NCBI RefSeq assembly: GCF_016401385.1
Contig: NZ_JAEACF010000001.1
Coordinates: forward strand, 3,286,001 to 3,350,000
DNA length: 64,000 nt
DNA from: Fictibacillus halophilus
GTDB lineage: Bacteria; Bacillota; Bacilli; Bacillales; Fictibacillaceae
Direction: 5' to 3'
The notes beneath the pieces were generated by a model, which saw only the letters and a program-made list of their open reading frames with translations, ran no database searches and was not told where the DNA came from. Positions 34,173-45,040 of the stretch are shown one piece after another (within the stretch, counting starts at the first letter, position 1; the number at the start of each line of letters is the position of its first letter). Position numbers and translations under genes: made by a program.

Positions 34173-35735
34173 TTACAGAATGTTTCGCTTTTTGGGTGCA
34201 GCCCATTTTATCTTAGAAGAAGCAAACATTCTCCCACTCTTCGCAACTTTTTTACTTCTAAAGAAGTCTGCAATAATGTCTTTATCAGAGTGAGGAATCT
34301 TCTCTCCTTTAACAATTTGAGCACCATTGATGCAGCCACTTGTGAGAAGAACAATGTCATTTTCTTCACTCAGAGACAATGCCTTAATCACTGCATCATG
34401 ACGGGTAAGTTCTGAGTGAATGTTTGGTGCGTCTGGATTTTTGAATCCCTTCATCACGTGACCAACGATCTCACTCGGGTCGTTGTATCCTGGATGATCA
34501 ACAGATACGACGATTTCATCTGCTTGATTCTCAATCGTTTCCGCCATTTTGGGCATCTTTTCTTTATCTCTAATACCTATTCCCATTACTAACACAATCA
34601 GTCGACTGTATGGCAGCTTTTTCACTTCTGTTACAAGGTTTTGTAATGCAACCGGTGTGTGCGCGTAATCCAAAATAATCTTGCGCTTTTGCTTATGAAT
34701 GATTTCAAATCTTCCTTCAGGTCCTGTCATTTCAGGTAGAACATGAAGCATTTTTTCTAATGAAATTCCGATATGCAAACCTGTACAGATTGCAGAAAGC
34801 AGATTCGCGATATTATAAGATCCGTAAAAAGGTGTTATTACAGAATAACGTTTTCCTTGAAGTGATAAAGTGAATGAAGTACCGTTCGCTACCTGTTTAA
34901 CATCCGTTGCGATCACATCTGCACCGCTCTCTTCATTCATGCTGTACGTTAGCAAAGGACCTGTAAATAGTTGTACGATTTCTTTCCCCATACCCTCGTC
35001 ATCAATGTTCACAACCGCTTTTTTAGCTTGTTTAAATAACTTCAACTTCGCTCGTTTGTAGTTTTCAAAGGTATGATGAAACTCCAAATGTTCTGGCGAT
35101 AAGTTTGTGTGAATCGCTACATCAAATTGGATGCCTGCCGTTCTTTTTTGTTCGATTCCTACAGAAGTGACCTCCATCGCAGCGAGTTGATCTCCATTCT
35201 CTACAAACTGTTTGAAGATGTGATGAAGATCGGGTGCTTCAGGTGTTGTTGGTGTAGACTGTTTCATATTTAGGTTTCCTGTTGAGGAAATCATACCGGT
35301 AGTTCCAATCGAACCGGATTTAACACCACATAGGTTCATCAACGATCTAACATACGCCGCGACCGTCGTTTTACCATTCGTACCTGTAATACCAACTGTA
35401 ATTAATTTTTCATGTATACGGTTATTAAATAGGATAGACAATTGAGCCATAAATACACGAGCATCCTGAACGAGTAAGAATGTAACATCACGATAGGCTT
35501 CGCTCGCCTCTTTTAAAATCGTTTTATTTTCACCAGCCACCACAACAGCACCGTTCCCGATAGCACTTTCGATAAAGGTGTGACCATCAAATTGTTCTCC
35601 AGTTATACAGACAAAGGAAGAGTTATTGGTTACGTTTCTGGAATCAAAGCAGACAGAAGAAATGGTTTGCTGTTTGCTTCCCCAAATTTCCCGAATACCT
35701 AATTGCTGCTTCTTTTGTTCAAAATGTATATTCAT
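34173..35735 (-). CDS. MurE-like Mur ligase with altered amino-acid-recognition motif
   Basis: 520-residue ATP-dependent amide ligase. Mur signatures: N-terminal UMP-binding part (SSVCFDSRNVTNNSSFVCI), P-loop GITGTNGKTT (115-124), central NLSPEHLEFH, and C-terminal GRFE…LDYAHTP. MurE adds the third residue to the peptidoglycan stem; meso-DAP enzymes carry DNPR, Lys enzymes another variant. Here that place reads DHPG (413-416), with Asn and Arg both lost, so another residue or a different carboxyl donor is likely. The housekeeping murE lies in the dcw cluster, so this is a second, stand-alone ligase. ATG with AGGAGAGG upstream; monocistronic. Confidence 0.85.
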   Translation of the reverse strand: MNIHFEQKKQQLGIREIWGSKQQTISSVCFDSRNVTNNSSFVCITGEQFDGHTFIESAIGNGAVVVAGENKTILKEASEAYRDVTFLLVQDARVFMAQLSILFNNRIHEKLITVGITGTNGKTTVAAYVRSLMNLCGVKSGSIGTTGMISSTGNLNMKQSTPTTPEAPDLHHIFKQFVENGDQLAAMEVTSVGIEQKRTAGIQFDVAIHTNLSPEHLEFHHTFENYKRAKLKLFKQAKKAVVNIDDEGMGKEIVQLFTGPLLTYSMNEESGADVIATDVKQVANGTSFTLSLQGKRYSVITPFYGSYNIANLLSAICTGLHIGISLEKMLHVLPEMTGPEGRFEIIHKQKRKIILDYAHTPVALQNLVTEVKKLPYSRLIVLVMGIGIRDKEKMPKMAETIENQADEIVVSVDHPGYNDPSEIVGHVMKGFKNPDAPNIHSELTRHDAVIKALSLSEENDIVLLTSGCINGAQIVKGEKIPHSDKDIIADFFRSKKVAKSGRMFASSKIKWAAPKKRNIL

Positions 35736-35951
35736 TCTGCCTCTCCTTTTGCGACCAATCTATGAATAATTACTATAGTAGAATACAAAGTTTGAATTTA
35801 AAATTTTTATGCACACATACTTTCTTTAAATACCCTAAGTATTCGATTGTTAACCTTTTTTTATTTATGTTTCTCCATCTTTTTTTGAGAAAAAATAAGC
35901 GTTAAATACTGGAAGGACGGGGATTAACGAGTTAGGCAGGCTCAATTCGCG

Positions 35952-35984
35952 AAAAAAAATAACCACCGGGGAATGGTGGTTATT
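35952..35984 (-). terminator. Terminator of the PhnA-like gene
   Basis: Perfect 10-bp stem AATAACCACC/GGTGGTTATT and eight T residues on the minus strand. Confidence 0.9.
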
Positions 35985-35992
35985 CAAACATG

Positions 35993-36328
35993 CTATATCT
36001 TTTTTACAAATTCAGATTTCAGTTTCATCGCGCCAAATCCGTCGATCTTACAATCAATATCATGATCGCCTTCAACGAGACGAATGCCTTTTACTTTCGT
36101 GCCGATCTTAATCACAGAAGATGTACCTTTGACTTTAAGATCTTTAATAACAGATACAGAGTCACCTTCTTGAAGGATGTTTCCGTTTGAATCTTTCACA
36201 ACTTTTTCGTCAGATTGACTCTCTGTTTCGGGAGACCATTCATGAGCACATTCGGGGCAAACGAGAAAAGCTCCATCCTCATACACATAAGCAGAGCTGC
36301 ATTTCGGACAGTTTGGTAATTTAGACAT
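35993..36328 (-). CDS. PhnA/YjdM-family zinc-ribbon protein
   Basis: 111 residues. An N-terminal zinc ribbon ([25 protein letters not shown], two CxxC pairs) is followed by the PhnA beta-barrel domain ([26 protein letters not shown]). Despite the historical phosphonate name, its role is unknown. ATG with GAGGA upstream. Monocistronic; divergent from katG with a 239-bp gap that holds the katG promoter. Confidence 0.9.
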   Translation of the reverse strand: MSKLPNCPKCSSAYVYEDGAFLVCPECAHEWSPETESQSDEKVVKDSNGNILQEGDSVSVIKDLKVKGTSSVIKIGTKVKGIRLVEGDHDIDCKIDGFGAMKLKSEFVKKI

Positions 36329-36453
36329 CTAGGTGGTCCTCATTTCTTATAGTTATTGTTCATTTTACCATAGTTAGTTAAGGCTCTAGATTTCTTTCAG
36401 AGCAATCGTTTTATACATAATCCTTAATGTGAACATCAAAAGTGCATTACGCT

Positions 36454-36500
36454 TTGAATCCACCTACCTGTCCTCTATAATTGAGTTATCATAATAATCA
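36454..36500 (+). promoter_or_regulatory. katG promoter with overlapping PerR-box-like operator
   Basis: TTGAAT (36454-36459), 16-bp spacer, TATAAT (36476-36481). Immediately downstream TTATCATAATAATCA (36486-36500) matches 11 of 14 fixed positions of the PerR box TTATAATNATTATAA. The position fits repression relieved by peroxide. Confidence 0.6.
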
Positions 36501-36540
36501 AATATTTAACATCTTGGCTTTTCGTGTTTTGCAATTTTAA

Positions 36541-38790
<2,250 letters not shown>

Positions 38791-38797
38791 ATAAATG

Positions 38798-38861
38798 AAA
38801 ACACCTAATCAGATGTCTGAGGCAAAACATTGCTAGGGACAAGCTGGATTAGGTGTTTTTT
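38798..38861 (+). terminator. Terminator of katG
   Basis: 13-bp stem AAAACACCTAATC/GATTAGGTGTTTT around a 36-base loop, with T tail. Confidence 0.85.
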
Positions 38862-38877
38862 CTTAATATTGATCTCT

Positions 38878-39795
38878 TTATCCCTTATTGCTCATTCTTG
38901 TCTCACTAATCTTTGCACTTATTTGGTACTTAGATATCGGTGCGTTTTTACCCATGTATACAGAAACGACGACAATGATAGCAGTGACGATTGTCATCGT
39001 CGTGATGGATTCTTCTAAAAAAAGGGCTGAAAACATTATCATCAGAAACGGTTGTAAATATTGCAGCTGGCTAATCCGCGCAATTCCCCCTAATGCCATG
39101 CCCGCGTACCAGGCGACATATGCTAAAAACTGGCTCACCACCGCCAAATAGATTAAACTGCCCCAAGCTTGTACGGGAGCATGTAACATCTCGGCAGAAA
39201 TACTCAGCCCTACTGGAATGACAAAAAAAGGCGCTCCTATCACGATAGCCCATGCAATGACTTGCCAGCTTCCGATCTCCTTTGACAGCTTGCCTCCTTC
39301 TGCATAACTAAGACCTAAGATGATGACGGCAGCTAAGATTCCTGCATCCTCAACTTGAAGAGAACCAAAGCCTAAAGAACCTGCATATAAAATAACTGCT
39401 CCTGAACCAATCATACTAGATATCCAGAACCGTACAGATGGTCTCTCTCCTGCTCTGTACATAGCGATGCCGGCAGTTGCTAATGGCAATAGCGCTACTT
39501 CCACCGCGCCGTGTGAAACCGGCAGCGTCTTCATTGCCCATGAAGTGAGTAAAGGAAAACCTAAAACTGCACCTGCTGCAACAATCAGGATGCTTTTAAA
39601 CTGCTGTAGATTAGGCGCTTTTTCCCGTTTTGCAATCAGTATGATCCCTACAAGCAATGCAGCAAGCACCGTTCTTCCTAACCCAACGACCGTCGTCCCG
39701 AAATTTTCAACAGCGATAGTCGTCGCAGGCAAGGTAAGGCTAAAGCAGATCACACCTGCTAAGCCTAGATATAACCCTATCTTTTCTTTTTCCAA
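38878..39795 (-). CDS. EamA/DMT-family transporter
   Basis: 305 residues, ten membrane helices in two EamA repeats (about 8-145 and 155-285), a drug/metabolite exporter type. The start is TTG at 39795 since GGAGG lies 7 bp upstream; the ATG frame adds 84 residues overlapping the divergent regulator. It is divergent from a MocR-type regulator, a common pairing in which the PLP-bound regulator controls an amine or amino-acid exporter. Substrate unknown. Confidence 0.87.
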   Translation of the reverse strand: MEKEKIGLYLGLAGVICFSLTLPATTIAVENFGTTVVGLGRTVLAALLVGIILIAKREKAPNLQQFKSILIVAAGAVLGFPLLTSWAMKTLPVSHGAVEVALLPLATAGIAMYRAGERPSVRFWISSMIGSGAVILYAGSLGFGSLQVEDAGILAAVIILGLSYAEGGKLSKEIGSWQVIAWAIVIGAPFFVIPVGLSISAEMLHAPVQAWGSLIYLAVVSQFLAYVAWYAGMALGGIARISQLQYLQPFLMIMFSALFLEESITTMTIVTAIIVVVSVYMGKNAPISKYQISAKISETRMSNKG

Positions 39796-39910
39796 TTTCC
39801 TTCCTCCCCGACTATAATGGATATAATCACATACTATTAGAACGTGATAGATGATACTATCGCTGTTTTCATCCACTGTCAGGGTACAGTTAGAGGAGAG
39901 TGAAGCACGA

Positions 39911-41278
39911 TTGAGTCCAAAATACAGGATCATTTTAGAGGCCATTAAGCAGCAGCTAATAGACGGGAAACTAGCAGCCGGCCATAAGCTGCCCTCTATC
40001 CGGCAGCTATCTGATAGGTATAACTGTAGCAAGAATACAATTATCAAAGCTTACAATGAGCTGGAAAAAGAGCATTTGATTTATACGGTGCCTCAAAAGG
40101 GCTATTATATCGTTAATGAATTTCGACGTTCTGAAGATCAGCCCGAAGTTATTGATTTCTTATCTGCTGGACCGGATAAAACGCTGTTGCCTTACACAGA
40201 ATTTCAACACTGTTTAAATCAAGCGATCGAACACTATAAAGAAGAAATTTTCACCTATACCGATCAACAAGGTCTTCCTTCATTGCGAACCCAAATTACT
40301 AAAAATCTTCAATCTTCTCAAGTGTTTACCGATCCTAGCCATGTCGTCATCGTTTCCGGATCACAGCAAGCGATTCATATATTAACTTCCCTCTCTTTTC
40401 CTAACAACAAAAAGAATATTTTAATAGAACAACCAACCTATTTCGGGATGATTGAAACGCTTAAACTTAACAAAGTGAAGACCTTTGGCATTGAACTATC
40501 CATGAACGGGATCGACTTAGAACGTCTTGAATTTATATTTAAAAATAACGAGATTAAGTTCTTCTATGTCATTCCTAGATTTCAGAATCCTCTTGGCCAT
40601 TCCTATACAAATAGTGAGAAGAAAAGAATCGTAGAGCTGGCAGCTAAATATGATGTATATATCGTAGAAGACGATTTTTTAGGCGAATTAGAGCGTGATA
40701 AGAAAGCCGATCCGTTTTTCGCTTTTGATACATTAGGAAGAGTCATCTATATACAAAGCTTTTCAAAAGTCTTTCTCCCCGGGCTCCGAATTGCGAGTGT
40801 TGTCTTGCCGAACAGCATGATCGAAAGCTTTTTGCGTAATAAGTTTAGTGCCGACTTTAACAGTCCCGTTCTCTCACAAGGTGCATTAGACATTTATTTA
40901 AAAAGCGGAATGTATTACAACCACCTGAAAAAGATTAAGGACATCTATTTTCATAAGATAAATGAACTAAAAAGGGCATGTGAACAGTTACTTCCTGAAG
41001 GGACGCACTATACGAAGCCTGATACGGGTTTTTACCTTTCCATCTATTTGCCTCCTCACGTATCAGCCAAAAAGCTTACAACTCAATTAAATAAACAACA
41101 CCTTTTACTTGATGATGGCGAAAGAATGTTTCTGCCTGAATTTAATCAAGATAACCTCATTCGCTTGTGCATTTCTCAAGTTGAAAAACATCAAATACAA
41201 CCCGGAATAGAAAAAATAGCTCACACCATTCGTGAAATGAAAGACAGCAGACATTTTCATCAAATATCGCTGATTTAA
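39911..41278 (+). CDS. MocR/PdxR-type regulator (GntR DNA-binding plus aminotransferase domain)
   Basis: 455 residues. Residues 1-70 are a GntR winged helix (LAAGHKLPSIRQLSDRYNCSKNTIIKAYNELEKEHLIY); the rest is a class I aminotransferase fold with the PLP lysine in SFSKVFLPGLR. Such regulators sense PLP adducts of amino compounds. The start is TTG at 39911, about 10 bp after GAGGAGAG; the ATG at 39851 has no site. The 115-bp shared region with the EamA gene likely contains both promoters and the operator. Confidence 0.9.
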   Translation: MSPKYRIILEAIKQQLIDGKLAAGHKLPSIRQLSDRYNCSKNTIIKAYNELEKEHLIYTVPQKGYYIVNEFRRSEDQPEVIDFLSAGPDKTLLPYTEFQHCLNQAIEHYKEEIFTYTDQQGLPSLRTQITKNLQSSQVFTDPSHVVIVSGSQQAIHILTSLSFPNNKKNILIEQPTYFGMIETLKLNKVKTFGIELSMNGIDLERLEFIFKNNEIKFFYVIPRFQNPLGHSYTNSEKKRIVELAAKYDVYIVEDDFLGELERDKKADPFFAFDTLGRVIYIQSFSKVFLPGLRIASVVLPNSMIESFLRNKFSADFNSPVLSQGALDIYLKSGMYYNHLKKIKDIYFHKINELKRACEQLLPEGTHYTKPDTGFYLSIYLPPHVSAKKLTTQLNKQHLLLDDGERMFLPEFNQDNLIRLCISQVEKHQIQPGIEKIAHTIREMKDSRHFHQISLI

Positions 41279-41310
41279 TGCTGTAATTTAAGATAGCCTT
41301 ACATGCTAAA

Positions 41311-41349
41311 AGGACAGAAACACAGGAGTAAATGCGTTTCTGCCCTTTT
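41311..41349 (+). terminator. Terminator of the MocR-type gene
   Basis: Stem AGG(A)CAGAAAC/GTTTCTG(C)CC(T) and TTTT tail. Confidence 0.75.
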
Positions 41350-41371
41350 ATTTATGGATTCATGAAACAAA

Positions 41372-41390
41372 GGGACGGTTCTGCCGCTTC
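41372..41390. repeat. REP-like arm, left of EamA gene
   Basis: GGGACGGTTCTGCCGCTTC, 18 of 19 bases identical to the left arm of the element at 42439, in the same orientation. No partner inverted arm follows, so it is a half element. REP-like repeats with this core are common in Bacillus. Confidence 0.7.
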
Positions 41391-41504
41391 CTTCCCCTCG
41401 TTTCACAAGAACTTTCTTGACCCTAGCTAACTTCTCATCCTCATGTTTTTTCGAGGACAAGCATAAGATGGTAGAACAATTGACTGGGAAAGGAAAGCCT
41501 ATCT

Positions 41505-42428
41505 ATGATTTCATTTCGAAAAATGCTAGGAGCCTCATTGTATGCCACCATGTCCATCAGCCTTTGGGGAATATCCTTTGTCTCGACTAAAGCGGTACTG
41601 GACAAGCTTGATCCCTTTACTCTTCTGGTCATCCGTTTTGGTATAGGTGCATTATTTTTATTAGTACTTATCCTTGTAAAAAAGGAACATTCCATGAAGC
41701 TGCCGATACAGTATATCCCTCACTTAATCGTATTAGGGATTCTTGGTGTTTTTCTTCATCAAGTTATTCAGGCAAGCGCGCTTTTATCCATTGATGCATC
41801 CTCTGCAGGCTGGCTCATTACGTTATCCCCGATTTTCACCGTCGTTCTTTCCATGGTCTTTCTGCATGAAAAGATGACATTTTCAAAGGCTATTGGAATT
41901 ATTTTGGCCATTAGTGGTGTGTTGCTGGTCACAACAGTAGGTGGAGACAGGTCATTAGGATTCTCGATCAACATCGGGTATCTACTGATGGTTCTCAGTA
42001 CCTTAAATTGGGCCATTTATTCAGTTTTACTAAAAAGCCTAAAAGTGCCATTGCCTGCATTGGTCCTCACCTTTTACATGAGTACTTTGGGACTTTTGCT
42101 TACTCTCCCATTCATCTATCAGAACAAAAGCTGGGAAAAGCTTACTCTTCTAGATGGAGTAGAATGGGCTCATCTTATCTTCCTTGGAGTCTTTGTATCC
42201 GGTATTGCCTACTGGTACTGGGCAAAAGCATTAGAGGTGTTGGAGGCCACTCAAGTATCTGTTTTCTTATACCTTGAACCAGTCTCTACACTGATAGCAG
42301 CCGTGCTACTTCTACATGAAAAGGTTATTTATACCAGTATTCTAGGTGGAGCAATCATTATCCTTGGGGTTATTTTCGTAAATGGTCATCTAGTTGGACT
42401 GATAAATCGATGGAGTGCGAGGCGGTAG
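41505..42428 (+). CDS. EamA/DMT-family transporter flanked by REP-like repeats
   Basis: 307 residues with ten membrane helices in two EamA repeats (GISFVSTKAVLDKLDPFTLLVIRFGIGALFLL and a second in SVFLYLEPVSTLIAAVLLLHEKV). Probable metabolite exporter; substrate unknown. ATG with GGAAAGG upstream. It is bracketed by the same GGGACGGTTCT repeat on both sides (41372 and 42439), so the gene may have been inserted or rearranged as a cassette (inference). Confidence 0.87.
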   Translation: MISFRKMLGASLYATMSISLWGISFVSTKAVLDKLDPFTLLVIRFGIGALFLLVLILVKKEHSMKLPIQYIPHLIVLGILGVFLHQVIQASALLSIDASSAGWLITLSPIFTVVLSMVFLHEKMTFSKAIGIILAISGVLLVTTVGGDRSLGFSINIGYLLMVLSTLNWAIYSVLLKSLKVPLPALVLTFYMSTLGLLLTLPFIYQNKSWEKLTLLDGVEWAHLIFLGVFVSGIAYWYWAKALEVLEATQVSVFLYLEPVSTLIAAVLLLHEKVIYTSILGGAIIILGVIFVNGHLVGLINRWSARR

Positions 42429-42433
42429 GGAAA

Positions 42434-42532
42434 GCAAAGGGACGGTTCTGCTGCTTCCTAACTTACAACTGTAAACACTAAAGGATTTACCTTTCCATCT
42501 AATAATATAATAAGAAGCACGAGAACCGTCCC
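42434..42532. repeat. REP-like element, right of EamA gene
   Basis: GGGACGGTTCTGCTGCTTC (42439-42457) pairs with GAAGCACGAGAACCGTCCC (42514-42532) as an inverted repeat around a 56-bp centre. About 99 bp in all. Confidence 0.8.
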
Positions 42533-42586
42533 CGCGCCCCTAAACTAAAAAACTAAAAGATACGCGCTGATGAATAGAATAACTGA

Positions 42587-42622
42587 AACAAGCCAGAGAT
42601 TTAAAAAAATCTCTGACTTGTT
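42587..42622 (-). terminator. Terminator of the SRPBCC gene
   Basis: 16-bp stem AACAAG(C)CAGAGATTT/AAATCTCTG(A)CTTGTT. Confidence 0.7.
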
Positions 42623-42647
42623 AATCCGATAAATTTCATGTGTCTGT

Positions 42648-43127
42648 TTACAATTTCTCAGTAAAAGCAGCAAGATTTTCTAACGTGGACCTTAGTCCAG
42701 TGTCGTGATCTTCCTTACGAATACCTTCTGGTACGTTTTCACAAACGATGGTAACATTAGTGCCTCCCGAAACATCTTCCAATATCCATTTCTGTATCAT
42801 CTCACCCGAGAAAGCAGGATCTTCGGAATTGAAGTTAACAGATTGGACAATTCGCTGGTTTGGGACCAGCTCCAAAAATGTTCCTTCCGCCACATCGGTG
42901 TTGTCCGACGTTTTGCCAAGAATCAACTCATCCAATTCATACGTAAGCGTCATTTTATAAGCTCCTTCTTCACGGCAATCATAGGTATCAATTTTACCCG
43001 ACATCCCTTCAGGCGGAAGCCATTGAATGAGTGAATCCGGATTTATAATAGCTAGATAGACGATTTGAGGTGGAACTGGGATGACTTTTGAAGCAGTATC
43101 TGTTCTCCGATTTCTTGACAAATTCAC
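42648..43127 (-). CDS. SRPBCC/AHSA1-family protein
   Basis: 159 residues with the START-like fold of the Aha1-domain family: VIPVPPQIVYLAIINPDSLIQWLPPEGM at the start and the long C-terminal helix EDHDTGLRSTLENLAAF. These bind hydrophobic ligands in a deep cavity; ligand unknown. Start GTG at 43127, with AAGGAGG about 9 bp upstream. Monocistronic. Confidence 0.85.
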   Translation of the reverse strand: MNLSRNRRTDTASKVIPVPPQIVYLAIINPDSLIQWLPPEGMSGKIDTYDCREEGAYKMTLTYELDELILGKTSDNTDVAEGTFLELVPNQRIVQSVNFNSEDPAFSGEMIQKWILEDVSGGTNVTIVCENVPEGIRKEDHDTGLRSTLENLAAFTEKL

Positions 43128-43266
43128 CCTAAAAAACCTCCTTGTAATTAACTCTAAAGGAAAATTCGTCGCTTCCTGCTTATCACCTGCTTAAAGATGC
43201 TACTTATAAAATGTAAGATGTCTCTAAAGATCCAGATCAATGATGCATTCCAAATAACCAATCCTT

Positions 43267-44613
43267 TTATTTCAGCATAGGTTTTTTAAAAGCATACAAG
43301 AAAAATAATAAAATAAACCAAATGGGTGTCAGCAATAACGCCGGACGTGTAGCTTCTGCCACGAGCAGCACAATTAAAATGATCCCGAACAGCGCAAGCA
43401 CCACATAGTTAATGAATGGAGCAAAAGGTGCTTTGAACGCCGACTTTTTGTGCAAATCAGATCGTGTCTTACGGTATTTAATATGGCTGATCAAGATCAC
43501 GCTCCACACCCAAATGAAACAGATGGCACTGATGGTCGTTACGATGCCAAAAGCCTGCTCTGGAAGTAGCTTACTGAGAAGCGCTCCTACTGAAACAACA
43601 ACAGCCGAAACCCAAAGCGCGTTTCCAGGCACAGAATTTTTCGTTAGTTTCTTAAAAGATCGAGGAGCCTGCTCACTCTTGCTTAATGTGAATAGAATGC
43701 GGCTCGTTGAAAATAACCCGCTGTTGCAAGCAGATGCCGCCGAAGTTAGCACAACAAAATTAATGATTCCAGCTGCAAGCGGAATTCCTATTAAGCTGAA
43801 CGTTTTAACAAATGGACTTTCCGTCGCGTTCAATTGTGTCCAAGGATTGATGCATAGCAGCACGATCAATGCACCCACATAGAAAAATAGAATTCGAAGT
43901 GGAATCTTATTGATCGCAGATGGAATATTCTTTCTAGGATCAGATGTTTCTGCTGCCGCCACTCCGACCAACTCCACTCCGACAAACGCGAACACGACCA
44001 TCTGGAACGAGAGTAAGAACCCAGTCATCCCGTTAGGAAACAAACCTCCATGATCCCACAGGTTGTTTATAGAGACTGTACCCGCATCCGTTTGGTAACC
44101 AATGACGAGTAGGACAACGCCAATCACAATCAACGCTAGAATCGTAATCACCTTGATCAAAGCGAACCAAAACTCCAATTCCCCGAAAAGCTTTACCGTT
44201 AACAGATTCAGCCCAAGTAAAAGAAGCAAACAGACAATCGCCGGGACCCACTGCGGTATGTCAAACCAATATTGAACATAGACACCGACCGCAATCACAT
44301 CGGCCATCGCTGTCATGATCCAGCAGAACCAATACGTCCATCCTGTGATAAACGCAGCTCGCGGACCAAGATAGTCCTCCGCAATATCGGTAAACGACTC
44401 ATAGCCTTCCTTTGAAAGCAGCAGTTCTCCTAACGCTCTCATCATAAAAAACAACGCGATCCCAACGATTAAATAAGCAAATATAACAGACGGTCCGGCA
44501 AGCTGAATCGCTTTTCCTGAACCTAAAAATAACCCAGTTCCAATCGTTCCGCCAATGGCAATCAGCTGCACATGGCGGTTAGCTAAATCTCTCTTCAACT
44601 CTTGCTGTGACAC
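43267..44613 (-). CDS. APC-family amino-acid permease, AapA/CycA-like (Gly/Ala/D-Ser)
   Basis: 448 residues, 12 membrane helices; amino-acid transporter (AAT) signatures HVQLIAIGGTIGTGLFLGSGKAIQLAGPS and SFQMVVFAFVGVELVGVAAAET. The sequence is closest in kind to AapA/CycA, which import glycine, D-alanine and D-serine with protons. A glycine riboswitch in its leader supports glycine as a substrate. Start is GTG at 44613 with GGAGG 8 bp upstream. Confidence 0.88.
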   Translation of the reverse strand: MSQQELKRDLANRHVQLIAIGGTIGTGLFLGSGKAIQLAGPSVIFAYLIVGIALFFMMRALGELLLSKEGYESFTDIAEDYLGPRAAFITGWTYWFCWIMTAMADVIAVGVYVQYWFDIPQWVPAIVCLLLLLGLNLLTVKLFGELEFWFALIKVITILALIVIGVVLLVIGYQTDAGTVSINNLWDHGGLFPNGMTGFLLSFQMVVFAFVGVELVGVAAAETSDPRKNIPSAINKIPLRILFFYVGALIVLLCINPWTQLNATESPFVKTFSLIGIPLAAGIINFVVLTSAASACNSGLFSTSRILFTLSKSEQAPRSFKKLTKNSVPGNALWVSAVVVSVGALLSKLLPEQAFGIVTTISAICFIWVWSVILISHIKYRKTRSDLHKKSAFKAPFAPFINYVVLALFGIILIVLLVAEATRPALLLTPIWFILLFFLYAFKKPMLK

Positions 44614-44648
44614 GTATGAATCCTCCTTCTAAGATGCAAATCAAACGC

Positions 44649-44825
44649 AAAAAAAAGAGACTGGAAGAATCTCCAATCTCTTGTACATTAGAATATGAAA
44701 AAAGCATTCACTGCGCTATAAATGACAGGCACAACAATGTCAAAATTCAATACTCTTCTGTCCGTTTGCCTGAGATGGTGAACCCTTCGGCGCCGCTAAC
44801 AAAGCGGTCTCTCCAGAAGCTGCTC
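44649..44825 (-). promoter_or_regulatory. Glycine riboswitch with terminator
   Basis: Minus-strand aptamer at 44752-44822 has the glycine-riboswitch blocks GGAGAGACCGC, GCGCCGAAGG and CATCTCAGGCAAACGGACAG; one aptamer is clear. A terminator AAGAGATTGGA/TCCAGTCTCTT (44655-44682) with a T run lies 40 bp before the permease start. A transporter under this switch suggests repression when glycine is ample, or activation by glycine for uptake. The sequence between 44826 and 45040 holds nothing recognised. Confidence 0.92.
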
Positions 44826-45040
44826 CTGCTGTAATACGACCTACAGCGATCATAGCTTGCTATCTATAAGTTTTTAGTAGTTCTAAATATAATTTTCAAT
44901 ACTATTACGGAGTTGAGGTTTTGTCAACTGTACAATACTGGTTAAAGGTTTTAACTTTTACCATTTGCTCATAAATATTGGGTTGGCTTGAAACTAACAG
45001 ACCAAAGCCTAAAGATGCATAGGAACATTTCTCTTACCCT

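Noticed and set aside
34012..34206. 64-codon minus-strand frame with one hydrophobic segment
   Set aside because: It runs across the Mur-ligase terminator hairpin and has no ribosome site.
39796..40047. 84-residue N-terminal extension of the first EamA protein
   Set aside because: Overlaps the divergent regulator; the TTG at 39795 has a ribosome site.
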